Shown piece by piece: positions 48,521 through 60,455 of a DNA stretch of 64,000 nucleotides. The notes beneath the pieces were generated by a model. The model ran no database searches, was not told the DNA's origin, and was given only the letters and a program-made list of their open reading frames with translations. The stretch is from assembly GCF_045679555.1 (NCBI RefSeq), contig NC_092096.1, positions 12,727,593-12,791,592 of the forward strand, read 5' to 3'. Each line of letters opens with the position of its first letter. Position 1 is the stretch's first letter. Source of the DNA: Salvelinus alpinus (Eukaryota > Chordata > Actinopteri > Salmoniformes > Salmonidae). The position numbers and the translations under genes were made by a program.

Positions 48521-50760
48521 GATCTCTTCACCTTCTAACAGGAATCTCTCTTCATCTGATAATAGGAATCTCTCTTCACCTGCTAATAGGAATCTCTCTT
48601 CACCTGCTAATAGGAATCTCTCTTCACCTGCTAATAGGAATCTCTCTTCACCTGCTAATAGGAATCTCTCTTCACCTGCTAATAGGCATCTCTCTTCACC
48701 TGCTAATAGGAATGTCTGACTGCTAATAGGAATCTCTCTTCACCTGCTCATAGGAATCTCTCTTCACCTGCTCATATGAATCTCTCTTCACCTGCTAATA
48801 GGAATCTCTATTCACCTGCTAATAGGAATCTCTCTTCACCTGCTAATAGGAATCTCTCTTCACCTGCTAATAGGAATCTCTCTTCACCTGCTAATAGGAA
48901 TCTCTATTCACCTGCTCATATGAATCTCTCTTCACCTGCTAATAGGAATCTCTCTTCACCTGATAATAGGAATCTCTCTTCACCTGCTCATAGGAATCTC
49001 TCTTCACCTACTCATAGGAATCTCTCTTCACCTGCTAATAGGAATCTCTCTTCACCTGCTAATAGAAATTTATCTTCACCTGCTCATATGAATCTCTCTT
49101 CACCTGCTAATAGGAATCTCTTCACCTGCTAATAGGAATCTCTCTTCACCTGCTAATAGGAATCTCTCTTCACCTGCTCATAGGAATCTCTCTTCACCTG
49201 CTAATAGGAATCTCTTTTTACCTGCTAATAGGAATCTCTCTTCACCTGCTAATAGGAATCTTTCTTCACCAGCTCATAGGAATCTCTCTTCACCTGCTAA
49301 TAGGAATCTCTCTTCACCTGCTAATAGGAATCTCTCTTCACCTGCTCATAGGAATCTCTCTTCACCTGCTAATAGGAATCTCTCTTCACCTGCTAATAGG
49401 AATCTCTCTTCACCTGCTAATAGGAATCTCTCTTCATCTGCTAATAGGAATCTCTCTTCACCTGCTAATAGGAATCTCTCTTCACCTGCTAATAGGAATC
49501 TCTTCACCTGCTCATAGGAATCTCTCTTCACCTGCTAATATGAATCTCTCTTCACCTGCTAATAGGAATCTCTCTTCACCTGCTAATAGGAATCTCTCTT
49601 CACCTGCTAATAGGAATCTCTATTCACCTGCTAATAGGAATGTCGGACTGCTAATAGGAATCTCTCTTCACCTGCTAATAGGAATCTCTCTTCACCTGCT
49701 AATAGGAATCTCTCTTCACCTGCTAATAGGAATCTCTCTTCACCTGCTAATAGGAATCTCCCTTCACCTGCTAATAGGAATCTCTTCACCTGCTCATAGG
49801 AATCTCTCTTCACCTGCTAATAGGAATCTCTCTTCATCTGCTCATAGGAATCTCTCTTCACCTGCTAATAGGAATCTCTCTTCATCTGCTCATAGGAATC
49901 TCTCTTCACCTGCTAATAGGAATCTCTCTTCATCTGCTCATAGGAATCTCTCTTCATCTGCTCATAGGAATCTCTCTTCACCTGCTAATAGGAATCTCTC
50001 TTCACCTGCTAATAGGAATCTCTCTTCACCTGTTAATAGGAATGTCTGCCTGCTAATAGGAATCTCTCTTCACCTGCTAATAGGAATCTCTCTTCACCTG
50101 CTCATATGAATGTCTGCCTGCTAATAGGAATCTCTCTTCACCTGCTAATAGGAATCTCTCTTCACCTGCTAATAGGAATGTCTGCCTGCTAATAGGAATC
50201 TCTCTTCATCTGATAATAGGAATCTCTCTTCACCTGCTCATAGGAATCTCTCTTCACCTGCTAATAGGAATCTCTCTTCACCTGCTAATAGGAATCTCTT
50301 CACCTGCTAATAGGAATGTCTGACTGATAATAAGGATCTCTTCACCTGCTAATAGTAATGTCTGACTGATAATAAGGATCTCTTCACCTGCTAATAGGAA
50401 TCTCTTCACCTGCTAATAGGAATGTCTGACTGATAATAAGGATCTCTTCACCTGCTAATAGGAATGTCTGACTGATAATAAGGATCTCTTCACCTGCTAA
50501 TAGGAATCTCTTCACCTGCTAATAGGAATGTCTGACTGATAATAAGGATCTCTTCACCTGCTAAAAGGAATGTCTTCACCTGCTAATAGGAATCTCTTCA
50601 CCTGCTAATAGGAATGTCTGACTGATAATAAGGATCGCTTCACCTGCTAATAGGAATCTCTTCACCTGCTAATAGGAATGTCTGACTGATAATAAGGATC
50701 TCTTCACCTGCTAATAGGAATGTCTGACTGATAATAAGGATCTCTTCACCTGCTAATAGG
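48521..50760. repeat. 24-bp minisatellite grading into a 42-bp composite unit
   Basis: Unit AATCTCTCTTCACCTGCTAA, then TAGG (24 bp), shares TGCTAATAGGAAT with the adjacent 20-bp array. Variants include GCTCATAGG, TCATCTG, TATGAAT and single 20-bp units scattered within. From about 50310 the array becomes AATGTCTGACTGATAATAAG, then GATCTCTTCACCTGCTAATAG: a fused 20- plus 24-type unit. Confidence 0.95.
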
Positions 50761-50831
50761 GACACGATTCCCTGCTGCATTTGACATGTTAATACTGTGT
50801 CCTGTTCCATATAGGAGGACGGCAGGCAGTA

Positions 50832-51069
<238 letters not shown>

Positions 51070-51142
51070 GCTGTGATCCAATAAACAGCTGCTTTCACAG
51101 CAATATCCTCCATCGATCTCTCCTCACCCGGTTACCCCCCAC

Positions 51143-51378
51143 ATTACACCTCTTAATGAAGGGCTGGTTCTAATGGGCCTATCAGGAGGAATTAGACCTC
51201 TTAGTGAAGGGCTGGTTCTAATGGGCCTATCAGGAGGAATTAGACCTCTTAGTGAAGGGCTGGTTCTAATGGGCCTATCAGGAGGAATTAGACCTCTTAG
51301 TGAAGGGCTGGTTCTAATGGGCCTATCAGGAGGAATTAGACCTCTTAGTGACGGGCTGGTTCTAATGGGCCTATCAAT
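51143..51378. repeat. 48-bp minisatellite, about 5 copies
   Basis: Unit CCTCTTAGTGAAGGGCTGGT, then TCTAATGGGCCTATCAGGAG, then GAATTAGA. As 48 is a multiple of three, frames stay open on both strands. Confidence 0.95.
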
Positions 51379-51539
51379 TATTATTTGAGGTACCAGATGA
51401 TCTAACAGATGATGTTTGGTTGTACGGTTCTTAGCCCAGGGTGTATCCCTGTCTCTGATGTATGAAGGCAGAGCCAACCCAGGGCAGGTCCCTTAACTTC
51501 CATTGTTCTCCAAGGTGCATGTTTGTACGTTTGTTTATG

Positions 51540-51665
51540 TGTAACTCTGTGTTGTTGTTTTTGTCACACTGCTTTGCTTTATCTTGGCCAGGTTGCAGTT
51601 GTAAATGAGAACTTGTTCTCAACTGGTCAACCTGGTTAAATAAAGGTGAGGGAAAAAAATAAAAT
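51540..51665 (+). mobile_element. LINE/SINE 3' tail
   Basis: GCTTTGCTTTATCTTGGCCA, then AGTTGTAAATGAGAACTTGT and CTGGTTAAATAAAGGTGAGG followed by an A-rich end: the common salmonid retroposon terminus. The 5' limit is uncertain, and sequence from about 51380 may belong to the same insertion. Confidence 0.75.
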
Positions 51666-51775
51666 AAATGTTTATCACAAACCTTTGTGAATTCAGTGAA
51701 AAAGAGATCCCATGCATTCTGGGATGTTGGGATTAGTTGGGATCTTTGCCAGTTCATGGGTATCAAGTCATCAAT

Positions 51776-52208
51776 TCAACAATCAATGTTTACATTTGTA
51801 CATTGTCTTAAATTAATTAATTTTGGGGGTGGTGCTTTAGGTATCTTCCTTTTCCTGACATAGTAGATGATGTAATGATCACTGATACAGTCTGGAAGAT
51901 CACCTGCATTTAGGATCCTGTCAGGACGTGTCACCAAGAGCCAATCCAGCAAAATCCCATTATGAGTTTGTGGATTTGACACTTGTTGGATCTTTAATTA
52001 ATTTAATAAAAAACAGATTTTTAATAGTGTTTCTATCGTTAGCAGAGGATTTTAAATACAGCCAATTCTTAATAAAGTCACCTAAGATAATCACTGAATA
52101 CATATTGGTGATAATATTGTTTATGGAGTCTACTGGGGTATTTTGGTGGTCTGTAAATGTCACAGGAAGGCCAAAATGATCATCAAGGACAACAACCACC
52201 CGAGCCAC
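51776..52208 (-). pseudogene. LINE endonuclease fragment (frameshifted)
   Basis: Two overlapping minus-strand frames carry parts of an APE-type endonuclease. The first (52208-51960) has SVIILGDFIKNWLYLKSSAN, where GDF is the usual GDFN block, and ends in KDPTSVKSTNS. The second (51982-51776) continues with NPQTHNGILLDWLLVTRPDR and CISDHYIIYYVRKRK, with the SDH block. A frameshift near 51970 separates them. It is a non-autonomous remnant of a fish non-LTR retrotransposon. Confidence 0.75.
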
Positions 52209-52560
52209 TGCCTGTTCACCCCGCTACCATCCAGAAGGCGAGGTCAGTACAGGTGCATCAAAGCGGGGACAGAGAGACTGAAAAACAGCTTCCATCTCAA
52301 GACCATCAGACTGTTAAATAGCCGTCACTACAGTAGGCAGCCACCAGCCGGTTACGTAACCCTGCACCTTAGAGGCTGCTGCCCCATTTACATAGACTTG
52401 AAATCACTGGCCACTTTATTAATGGAACACTAGTCACTTTAATAATGTTGACATATTTTTGCTTTACTCATCTCATATGTATATACTATATTCTATTCCA
52501 GTGTATTTAGTCTATGTCACTCTGACATTTTTAACTCCGTGTCTGAAATGTTGTTATTCA
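52150..52560 (+). pseudogene. LINE 3' end (C-terminal reverse transcriptase region and 3' UTR)
   Basis: The plus strand reads KAKMIIKDNNHPSHCLFTPL and then ERLKNSFHLKTIRLLNSRHY, the C-terminal end seen in fish L2-like LINEs. A 3' UTR follows with AGTCACTTTAATAATGTTGA and TCATCTCATATGTATATACT. It lies head to head with the endonuclease remnant, so two insertions are nested or adjacent. Confidence 0.7.
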
Positions 52561-52997
52561 ACCATGTCTCTGAAATTATTCATATGTGAGTTGATGAGTT
52601 TCTCCCCACGCTCTGAGCACGGCTATTACGGGTAGCAAGCTACGGATGTTTCCATGGAGAAGCCTTTAGTATCTGTTATACTGTCTGCACCAGAGACATG
52701 ATTAAATAATAACAATAAAATGAATAAAACTAAGACTAATGCGTCACTCGACTGAAGACGATGATGATGTTGTCTTCTCTGATTAAGATTAGAGATGCTG
52801 CAGGGGTTTTTGCAGACCTACGGGTTATCTCAGCATAGCTCGCTGGCTGAGCTCCTGGGATTCTCTCTGCTGACTGTTCTGGATCTCTGTTGTAGTTCTG
52901 TTGGACGGGACATGTGGGTGCTTCCCATGGATGCTACTGGAAGCATAACTGTCTCTCTGGGTAGAGGTACTGGGGGGTTGCTGGTCCTTTTCTCAGG
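52561..52997. other. Unassigned stretch
   Basis: A plus-strand 68-codon frame at 52795 runs into the next array; no domain or splice context. No gene supported. Confidence 0.45.
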
Positions 52998-55056
52998 CTG
53001 ATTGTCTTGTCCAGGGGTGTGGGGGTTGTGTTGTCCAGGGGTGTGGGGGGGGTGTTGTCCAGGGGTGTGGGGTTGTGTTGTCCAGGGGTATGGGGTTGTG
53101 TTGTCCAGGGGTGTGGGGGGTTGTGTTGTCCAGGGGTGTGGGGTTGTGTTGTCCAGGGGTGTGGGGTGTTGTGTTGTCCAGGGGTGTGGGGGGTTGTGTT
53201 GTCCAGGGATGTGGGGGGTTGTGTTGTCCAGGGGTGTGGGGGTTGTGTTGTCCAGGGGTGTGGGGGGTTGTGTTGTCCAGGGGTGTGGGGGGTTGTGTTG
53301 TCCAGGGGTGTGGGGTTGTGTTGTCCAGGGGTGTGGGGGGTTGTGTTGTCCAGGGGTGTGGGGGGTTGTGTTGTCCAGGGGTGTGGGGGTTGTGTTGTCC
53401 AGGGGTGTGGGGGGTTGTGTTGTCCAGGGGTGTGGGGGGTTGTGTTGTCCAGGGGTGTGGGGGGTTGTGTTGTCCAGGGGTGTGGGGGTTGTGTTGTCCA
53501 GGGGTGTGGGGGGTTGTGTTGTCCAGGGGTGTGGGGGGGGTGTTGTCCAGGGGTGTGGGGGGTTGTATTGTCCAGGGGTGTGGGGGTTGTGTTGTCCAGG
53601 GGTGTGGGGGTTGTGTTGTCCAGGGGTGTGGGGGTTGTGTTGTCCAGGGGTGTGGGGGGGTTGTGTTGTCCAGGGGTGTGGGGGTTGTGTTGTCCAGGGG
53701 TGTGGGGGTTGTGTTGTCCAGGGGTGTGGGGGTTGTGTTGTCCAGGGGTGTGGGGGGGTTGTGTTGTCCAGGGGTGTGGGGGTTGTGTTGTCCAGGGGTG
53801 TGGGGGTTGTGTTGTCCAGGGGTGTGGGGGGGTTGTGTTGTCCAGGGGTGTGGGGGTTGTGTTGTCCAGGGGTGTGGGGGTTGTGTTGTCCAGGGGTGTG
53901 GGGGTTGTGTTGTCCAGGGGTGTGGGGGGGTTGTGTTGTCCAGGGGTGTGGGGGTTGTGTTGTCCAGGGGTGTGGGGGGGTTGTGTTGTCCAGGGGTGTG
54001 GGGGTTGTGTTGTCCAGGGGTGTGGGGGTTGTGTTGTCCAGGGGTGTGGGGGTTGTGTTGTCCAGGGGTGTGGGGGGGTTGTGTTGTCCAGGGGTGTGGG
54101 GGTTGTGTTGTCCAGGGTGTGGGGGTTGTGTTGTCCAGGGGTGTGGGGGTTGTGTTGTCCAGGGGTGTGGGGGTTGTGTTGTCCAGGGGTGTGGGGGTTG
54201 TGTTGTCCAGGGGTGTGGGGGTTGTGTTGTCCAGGGGTGTGGGGGTTGTGTTGTCCAGGGGTGTGGGGGTTGTGTTGTCCAGGGGTGTGGGGGGGGTGTT
54301 GTCTAGGGGTGTGGGGGTTGTGTTGTCCAGGGGTGTGGGGGTTGTGTTGTCCAGGGGTGGGGGGTTGTGTTGTCCAGGGGTATGGGGGTTGTGTTGTCCA
54401 GGGGTGGGGGGTTGTGTTGTCCAGGGGTGTGGGGGTTGTGTTGTCCAGGGGTGTGGGGGGTGTGTTGTCCAGGGGTGTGGTGGGGTGTTGTCCAGGGGTG
54501 TGGGGGGGTTGTGTTGTCCAGGGGTGGGGGGTTGTGTTGTCCAGGGGTGTGGGGGGGGGTGTTGTCCAGGGGTGTGGGGGTTGTGTTGTCCAGGGGTGTG
54601 GGGGTTGTGTTGTCCAGGGGTGTGGGGGGGTGTGTTGTCCAGGGGTGTGGGGGTTGTGTTGTCCAGGGGTGTGGGGGTTGTGTTGTCCAGGGGTGTGGGG
54701 GTTGTGTTGTCCAGGGGTGTGGGGGTTGTGTTGTCCAGGGGTGTGGGGGTTGTGTTGTCCAGGGGTGTGGGGGTTGTGTTGTCCAGGGGTGTGGGGGTTG
54801 TGTTGTCCAGGGGTGTGGGGGTTGTGTTGTCCAGGGGTGTGGGGGTTGTGTTGTTCAGGGGTGTGGGGGTTGTGTTGTCCAGGGGTGTGGGGGTTGTGTT
54901 GTCCAGGGGTATGGGGGTTGTGTTGTCCAGGGGTATGGGGTTGTGTTGTCCAGGGGTATGGGGGTTGTGTTGTTCAGGGGTATGGGGGTTGTGTTGTTCA
55001 GGGGTATGGGGGTTGTGTTGTCCAGGGGTGTGGGGGTTGTGTTGTCTTGGCTCAGA
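52998..55056. repeat. G-rich minisatellite with units of about 24 bp (2.06 kb)
   Basis: Unit TTGTGTTGTCCAGGGGTGTG followed by a G run; unit length varies from 22 to 26 with the G run. Each unit has GGGG and a second run of 4-8 G. All three plus frames stay open for up to 699 codons because the unit has no stop. GTATGGG and TTGTTCAGG variants mark the right end. Confidence 0.97.
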
Positions 55057-55084
55057 CTCCCTTTGTTGGTGGTTGGTTGGTCTT

Positions 55085-55972
55085 AGCAGGCAGGCATCCC
55101 TGTTAGAAGGCAGGTGTCCCTGTTAGCAGGCAGGCATCCTTGTTAGAAGGAAGGTGTCCCTGTTAGAAGGAAGGTGTCCCTGTTAGAAGGAAGGTGTCCC
55201 TGTTAGAAGGAAGGTGTCCCTGTTAGAAGGAAGGTGTCCCTGTTAGCAGGAAGGTGTCCCTGTTAGCAGGAAGGTGTCCCTGTTAGCAGGCAGGCGTCCC
55301 TATTAGAAGGAAGGTGTCCCTGTTAGCAGGCAGGCATCCCTGTTAGAAGGAAGGCGTCCCTGTTAGAAGGAAGGTGTCCCTGTTAGAAGGAAGGTGTCCC
55401 TGTTAGCAGGCAGGTGTCCCTGTTAGCAGGCAGGTGTCCCTGTTAGAAGGAAGATGTCCCTGTTAGCAGGAAGGTGTCCCTGTTAGAAGGAAGGTGTCCC
55501 TGTTAGCAGGAAGGTGTCCCTGTTAGCAGGAAGGTGTCCCTGTTAGCAGGAAGGTGTCCCTGTTAGCAGGCAGGCGTCCCTATTAGAAGGAAGGTGTCCC
55601 TGTTAGCAGGAAGGTGTCCCTGTTAGCAGGCAGGCGTCCCTATTAGAAGGAAGGTGTCCCTGTTAGAAGGAAGGTGTCCCTGTTAGCAGGCAGGTGTCCC
55701 TGTTAGCAGGAAGGTGTCCCTGTTAGCAGGAAGGTGTCCCTGTTAGAAGGAAGGTGTCCCTGTTAGCAGGAAGGTGTCCCTGTTAGAAGGAAGGTGTCCC
55801 TGTTAGAAGGAAGGTGTCCCTATTAGAAGGAAGGTGTCCCTGTTAGCAGGCAGGTGTCCCTATTAGAAGGAAGGTGTCCCTGTTAGCAGGCAGGTGTCCC
55901 TGTTAGAAGGAAGGTGTCCCTGTTAGAAGGAAGGTGTCCCTATTAGCAGGCAGGTGTCCCTGTTAGCAGAGG
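55085..55972. repeat. 20-bp minisatellite, about 44 copies
   Basis: Unit GAAGGAAGGTGTCCCTGTTA; variants are GCAGGAAGG, GCAGGCAGG, GGCGTCC, GGCATCC and CTATTA. The phase is exact over nearly 900 bp. Confidence 0.97.
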
Positions 55973-56129
55973 TTAGGAGGACAGAGGTTGTGGAGCCAGA
56001 GAGGGATAGATGTACGGTGTTCTTTATAACAAAGATACACTATCTACATACATCTCAGGATGTTGTGTATCTCTGGAAATAATGGCCGTTGGCTCAACTT
56101 TCTCAACTATATTAACACAGCTACAAGGA

Positions 56130-56300
56130 TGCCCTTTCAAATCAAATGTTATTGGTCACACACACATATTTAGCAGATGTTATTACGGGTGTAGTGAAAT
56201 GCTTGTGTTCCTAGTTCCAACAGTGCAGTAGTATCTAACAATTCACAACAATACACACAAATCTAAAAGTAAAATAATTGAATAAAGAAATATATTTGGT
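56130..56300 (-). mobile_element. LINE 3' end fragment
   Basis: AAATCAAATGTTATTGGTCA, TAGCAGATGTTATTACGGGT and GTAGTGAAATGCTTGTGTTC match a common salmonid LINE terminus in reverse orientation. Truncated on the right by AT-rich sequence. Confidence 0.7.
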
Positions 56301-56901
56301 TTAGTTACAAGAATCATGAAACCACTAACACAATAAATTCATTTGAATTGGTGAAAATCAGTTTTATAATTTTTGGGGGTGAAAATATATATTTTTGATT
56401 TAACTTGCTTACCAATTTTTACCATGTGGTTTCTTCCTTCCCAGACTCCATGAAATGATGACCTCTTCTTAAATATTTGGTCAAATTATACATTTTGTGC
56501 ATGGTTTCCTAGAAACAAGGGTCGCTCAACTCACCCCTCTCTCCCCTACAGCTTGGCTTGGCTCTGATTAGTTTAAGGCCCGGATAAACCAGTAGGATTG
56601 TTGTGCGTCTGAGGTCCGAAAGTACTTAGCACCTCTGAACAGAGTGACAGATGTAATTGTCAAACCAAGTGCAACCCAATTCTATATGTAGAAACGGGCG
56701 AAAATGACTGCCGTTAGTCACCGACCGACGGGTGGTCCGGTCCCTATAACACACCACGCCGACAGGAAGTGAGAGAACATTTGACAAACAACCCCCTACT
56801 GTACAGACCAACAATCAGTCTGATGTGTTCTCCTTTGTAGTGTGAAAAGCCCTTCAGTTCTGTCAATAAATCACGCTCTAGAAGAGTAAACACCTAACAA
56901 T
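56301..56901. other. Unassigned stretch
   Basis: AT-rich left half and a mixed right half; no exon recognised. Confidence 0.45.
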
Positions 56902-57689
56902 TTATACTGAACAAAAATGTAAACGCAGCATGCAATAATTTCAAGTTTTCAAGAGTTACAGTTCATATAAGGAAATCAGTCAATTGAAATAAATTCATTA
57001 GGCCCTAATCTATGGATTTCACATGCCTGGGCAGGGGCGTAGCCGTTGATGGTCCTGGGAGGGCATAGGCCCACCCACTGGGGGAACCAGGCCCAGCCAA
57101 TCGGAATTCATTTTTTCCAAACAAAAGGGCTTTATTACAGACAGAAATAATCCTCAGTATAATCAGCTGTCCGGGTGGCTGGTCTCGGACGATCCCACAG
57201 GTGAAGAAGCCGGATGTGGAGGTCCTGGGCTAGCGTGGTTACACGTGATCTGCGGTGGTGAGGCCGGTTAGACGTACTGTCAAATGTTCTAAAACAACGT
57301 TGGTGATGGTTTATGGTAGATAAATTAACATTACATTCTCTGACAACATCTCTGGTGGACATTCCTGCAGTCAGTATGCCAATTGCACATCCCTTCAAAA
57401 CTCGAGACATCTGTGGCATTGTGTTGTGTGACAAAACTGCACATTTTAGAATGGTCTTTTATTGTCCCCAGTACAAGTGGCACCTGTGAAATGATCATGC
57501 TGTTTAATCAGTTTCTTGATATACCACACCTGTCAGGTGGATGGATTATCTTGGAGAAATGCTCACTAACAGGGACATAAAGCCATTTTTATTTGTGCGT
57601 ATTGAACTTTTCTGGGATCTTTTATTTCAGCTCATAAAAGATGGAACCAAAACTTTATATGTTGTGTTTATATTTTTGTTCAGTTTACA
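56902..57689 (-). mobile_element. Internally deleted Tc1-like transposon with both ends
   Basis: The left terminus TTATACTGAACAAAAATGTA is inverted at the right as TTTATATTTTTGTTCAGTTT. Between them the minus strand (57434-57135) encodes MSHNTMPQMSRVLKGCAIGI, then STRDVVRECNVNLSTINHH and the HHRRSRVTT/RLLHLWDRPRP region. This is the paired helix-turn-helix DNA-binding part of a Tc1/mariner transposase. The DDE catalytic domain is absent, so the element is non-autonomous. Confidence 0.85.
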
Positions 57690-57819
57690 AGAAATTATAT
57701 CTATAAGGGTAAACAATTGGCAACCAGATTAGTGAGACAGTATGAAAACATTAGATGGGTGATGTGTTTTGGAAATGTTGTGGTTCTCATATAGAAGTTT
57801 AAAAAAATCATCCATTCAC

Positions 57820-57968
57820 AGATCCTCATCCTCATCCTCAACCTCAACCTCAACCTCAACGTCATCCTCAACGTCATCCTCAACGTCATCCTCAACGTCA
57901 TCCTCAACGTCATCCTCAACCTCAACCTCAACCTCAACCTCAACCTCATCCACATCCTCATCCTCCAT
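57820..57968. repeat. Hexanucleotide array (CTCATC/CTCAAC/GTCATC)
   Basis: About 25 hexamers with a regular inner block of the 12-bp unit GTCATCCTCAAC. Frames encode Ser-Thr or Arg-Leu/Met repeats as by-products. Confidence 0.95.
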
Positions 57969-58278
57969 TGTACAACAATCCAACTACGCCGTGATGTCAC
58001 TATTAAAGTGAAAATGTGACTGAAAATGTCCAAAACGGTTTGGCTCTTACAACAATAACTTTGGTTGAAGGTCGACAGCACAGCCTGAAGACACACCGAC
58101 ACAGTTGTTCAGATCCAATCCAATTCAGTCCTTTATATGGCACTTTCATTTGATCCATCAAACAAGCTAAACAGCTTATATTTCTGGGGCCATCTGGCAA
58201 GAAAAACAAGATATATGCCCTCCTCTCCCCTTTCCCTGTAAAACCTGAAATAGCCACAGACCAAAGCCCAGAAAGACC
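57969..58278. other. Unassigned stretch
   Basis: No exon, RNA gene or repeat recognised; part of the left half (CAATTCAGTCCTTTATATGG) may be retroposon-derived. Confidence 0.4.
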
Positions 58279-58502
58279 AATGAACCTCATCTCAAACAAT
58301 CTGCAGGGATAGAATGAAAGGCAGACCATGGTACCTCATCTCAAACCATCTGCAGGGATAGAATGAAAGGCAGACCAAGGAACCTCATCTCAAACAATCT
58401 GCAGGGATAGAATGAAAGGCAGACCATGGTACCTCATCTCAAACCATCTGCAGGGATAGAATGAAAGGCAGACCGAGGAACCTCATTTCAAACAATCTGC
58501 AG
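58279..58502. repeat. 49-bp minisatellite alternating as a 98-bp dimer
   Basis: Unit ACCTCATCTCAAACCATCTG, then CAGGGATAGAATGAAAGGCA. Successive units alternate ATGGT and AAGGA junctions and CCATCTG and CAATCTG, so the true period is a dimer. Confidence 0.9.
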
Positions 58503-58588
58503 AATGGGGAGACCATTTCAGTAGTTCCATATATGAATCAAATCAAAAAAATCTAATCAAATGTTATTTGTCACATGCGCCAAATACA

Positions 58589-59030
58589 ACAGATGTAGTA
58601 AGACCTTACAGTGAAATGCTGAATACAACAGGTGTAGTAAGACCTTACAGTGAAATGCTGAATACAACAGGTGTAGTAAGACCTTACAGTGAAATGCTGA
58701 ATACAACAGGTGTAGTAAGACCTTACAGTGAAATGCTGAATACAACAGGTGTAGTAGACCTGACAGTGAAATGCTGAATACAACAGATGTAGTAAGACCT
58801 TACAGTGAAATGCTGAATACAACAGGTGTAGTAAGACCTTACAGTGAAATGCTGAATACAACAGATGTAGTAAGACCTTACAGTGAAATGCTGAATACAA
58901 CAGATGTAGACCTTACAGTGAAATGCTGAATACAACAGATGTAGTAAGACCTTACAGTGAAATGCTGAATACAACAGGTGTAGTAAGACCTTACAGTGAA
59001 ATGCTGAATACAACAGGTGTAGACCTTACA
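58589..59030. repeat. 39-bp minisatellite inside the LINE 3' UTR, about 11 copies
   Basis: Unit GTGTAGTAAGACCTTACAGT, then GAAATGCTGAATACAACAG. The ancestral single copy is recognisable as TGTAGACCTTACAGTGAAAT at the right end. Confidence 0.95.
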
Positions 59031-59190
59031 GTGAAATGCTTACTTACAAGCCCTTAACCAACAATGCCGTTTTAAGAAAAATAAGTGTTAAGAAAGTATT
59101 TACTAAAATAAACTTGTAAAAAATTAATTAAGAAACAATTAAGAAAATAGAAAAATAAATAATTAAAGAGCAAAAATAAAATAACAGTAA

Positions 59191-59620
59191 CGTGGCTATA
59201 TACAGGGGGTACCGGTACAGAGTCAATGTGGAGGCTATATACAGGGGGTACCGGTACAGAGTCAATGTGGAGGCTATATACAGGGGGTACCGGTACAGAG
59301 TCAATGTGGAGGCTATATACAGGGGGTACCGGTACAGAGTCAATGTGGAGGCTATATACAGGGGGTACCGGTACAGAGTCAATGTGGTGGCTATATACAG
59401 GGGGTACCGGTACAGAGTCAATGTGGAGGCTATATACAGGGGGTACCGGTACAGAGTCAATGTGGAGGCTATATACAGGGGGTACCGGTACAGAGTCAAT
59501 GTGGTGGCTATATACAGGGGGTACCGGTACAGAGTCAATGTGGAGGCTATATACAGGGGGTACCGGTACAGAGTCAATGTGGAGGCTATATACAGGGGGT
59601 ACCGGCACAGAGTCAATGTG
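59191..59620. repeat. 39-bp minisatellite inside the LINE 3' UTR, about 11 copies
   Basis: Unit GTGGAGGCTATATACAGGGG, then GTACCGGTACAGAGTCAAT. GTGGTGG variants mark every third to fourth unit. The inner GGTACCGGTACC-like core is nearly palindromic. Confidence 0.95.
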
Positions 59621-60008
59621 CGGGGGCACCGGTTAGTCAAGGTAATTGAGGTAATATATACATGTAGGTAGAGTTATTAAAGTGACTATGCATAGATAAT
59701 AAACAGAGGGAAGCAGCAGCGTATAAATGGGGGACACACATACAATGCAAGTAGTCTGGGTGGCCATTTGATTAGATGTTCAGGAGTCTCATGGCTTGGG
59801 GGCAGAAGCTGGTAAGAAGTATTTTGGACATAGTACCGGGGCTCCAGTACCACTTGCCGTGCAGTAGCAGAGAGAACAGTCTATGACTAGGGTGGCGGGA
59901 GTCTATGGCAATTTTTAGGGCCTTCCTCTGACACCGCCTGGTATAGAGGTCCTGGATGGCAGGAAGCTTGGCCCCAGTGATGTACTGAGCCGTACGCACT
60001 ACCCTCTT

Positions 60009-60455
60009 GTAAGAATAATCGAAGATAAATACACAACGCAGAGGACTAGAGGTCAAGAGGTCATTAACGATCAATGGAAATAGTTGTTTTTCAGTTCAAC
60101 ATCTGTTTAGAATCTGTTCAGGAATTTCAGTCCAGGACTCACAGCTACATGTGGCAAGTTCTCATTGGTCCGAATTGTCTATACATTGGGCCTGAAACAG
60201 GATACTTGGTATTTGGCCATTGGCCCAATTTTACTGCAAAGAATTCTAATTCGTCAACCACACAGACTATAAATTATAAATTACATCCTGTGCCTTTGTT
60301 CTGTGGAGGAGAATCATTGAGGACAGGGAAGAATGACCATCTAATTCCCAGCATAACAACTAGGATTTGTTCTCTTTGAATAAACCTATTTTTCTCCCCC
60401 TGATTTGCTTTAGGGTCTGTGTTATTGAAGAATAACATCAACTGCTAACACAGTG
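60009..60455. mobile_element. Insertion of about 450 bp in the LINE, possible solo LTR
   Basis: The LINE is continuous if bases after CACTACCCTCT (about 60007) are joined to GTGCCTTGCAGTCGG-like sequence at about 60456. The insert begins near TGTAAGAATAATCG and ends near ATCAACTGCTAACA, giving TG...CA ends. It carries a TATA-like CTATAAATTATAAATT (about 60267) and AATAAA (about 60380) on the plus strand. A clean target-site duplication is not obvious, so the LTR call is tentative. Confidence 0.4.

Noticed and set aside
53002-55126. Three overlapping plus-strand frames of 434-699 codons
   Set aside because: All are translations of the same G-rich unit in different frames; low complexity and compositional.
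59072-59671. Open frames of 136-185 codons on both strands
   Set aside because: They translate a 39-bp minisatellite within a LINE 3' UTR.
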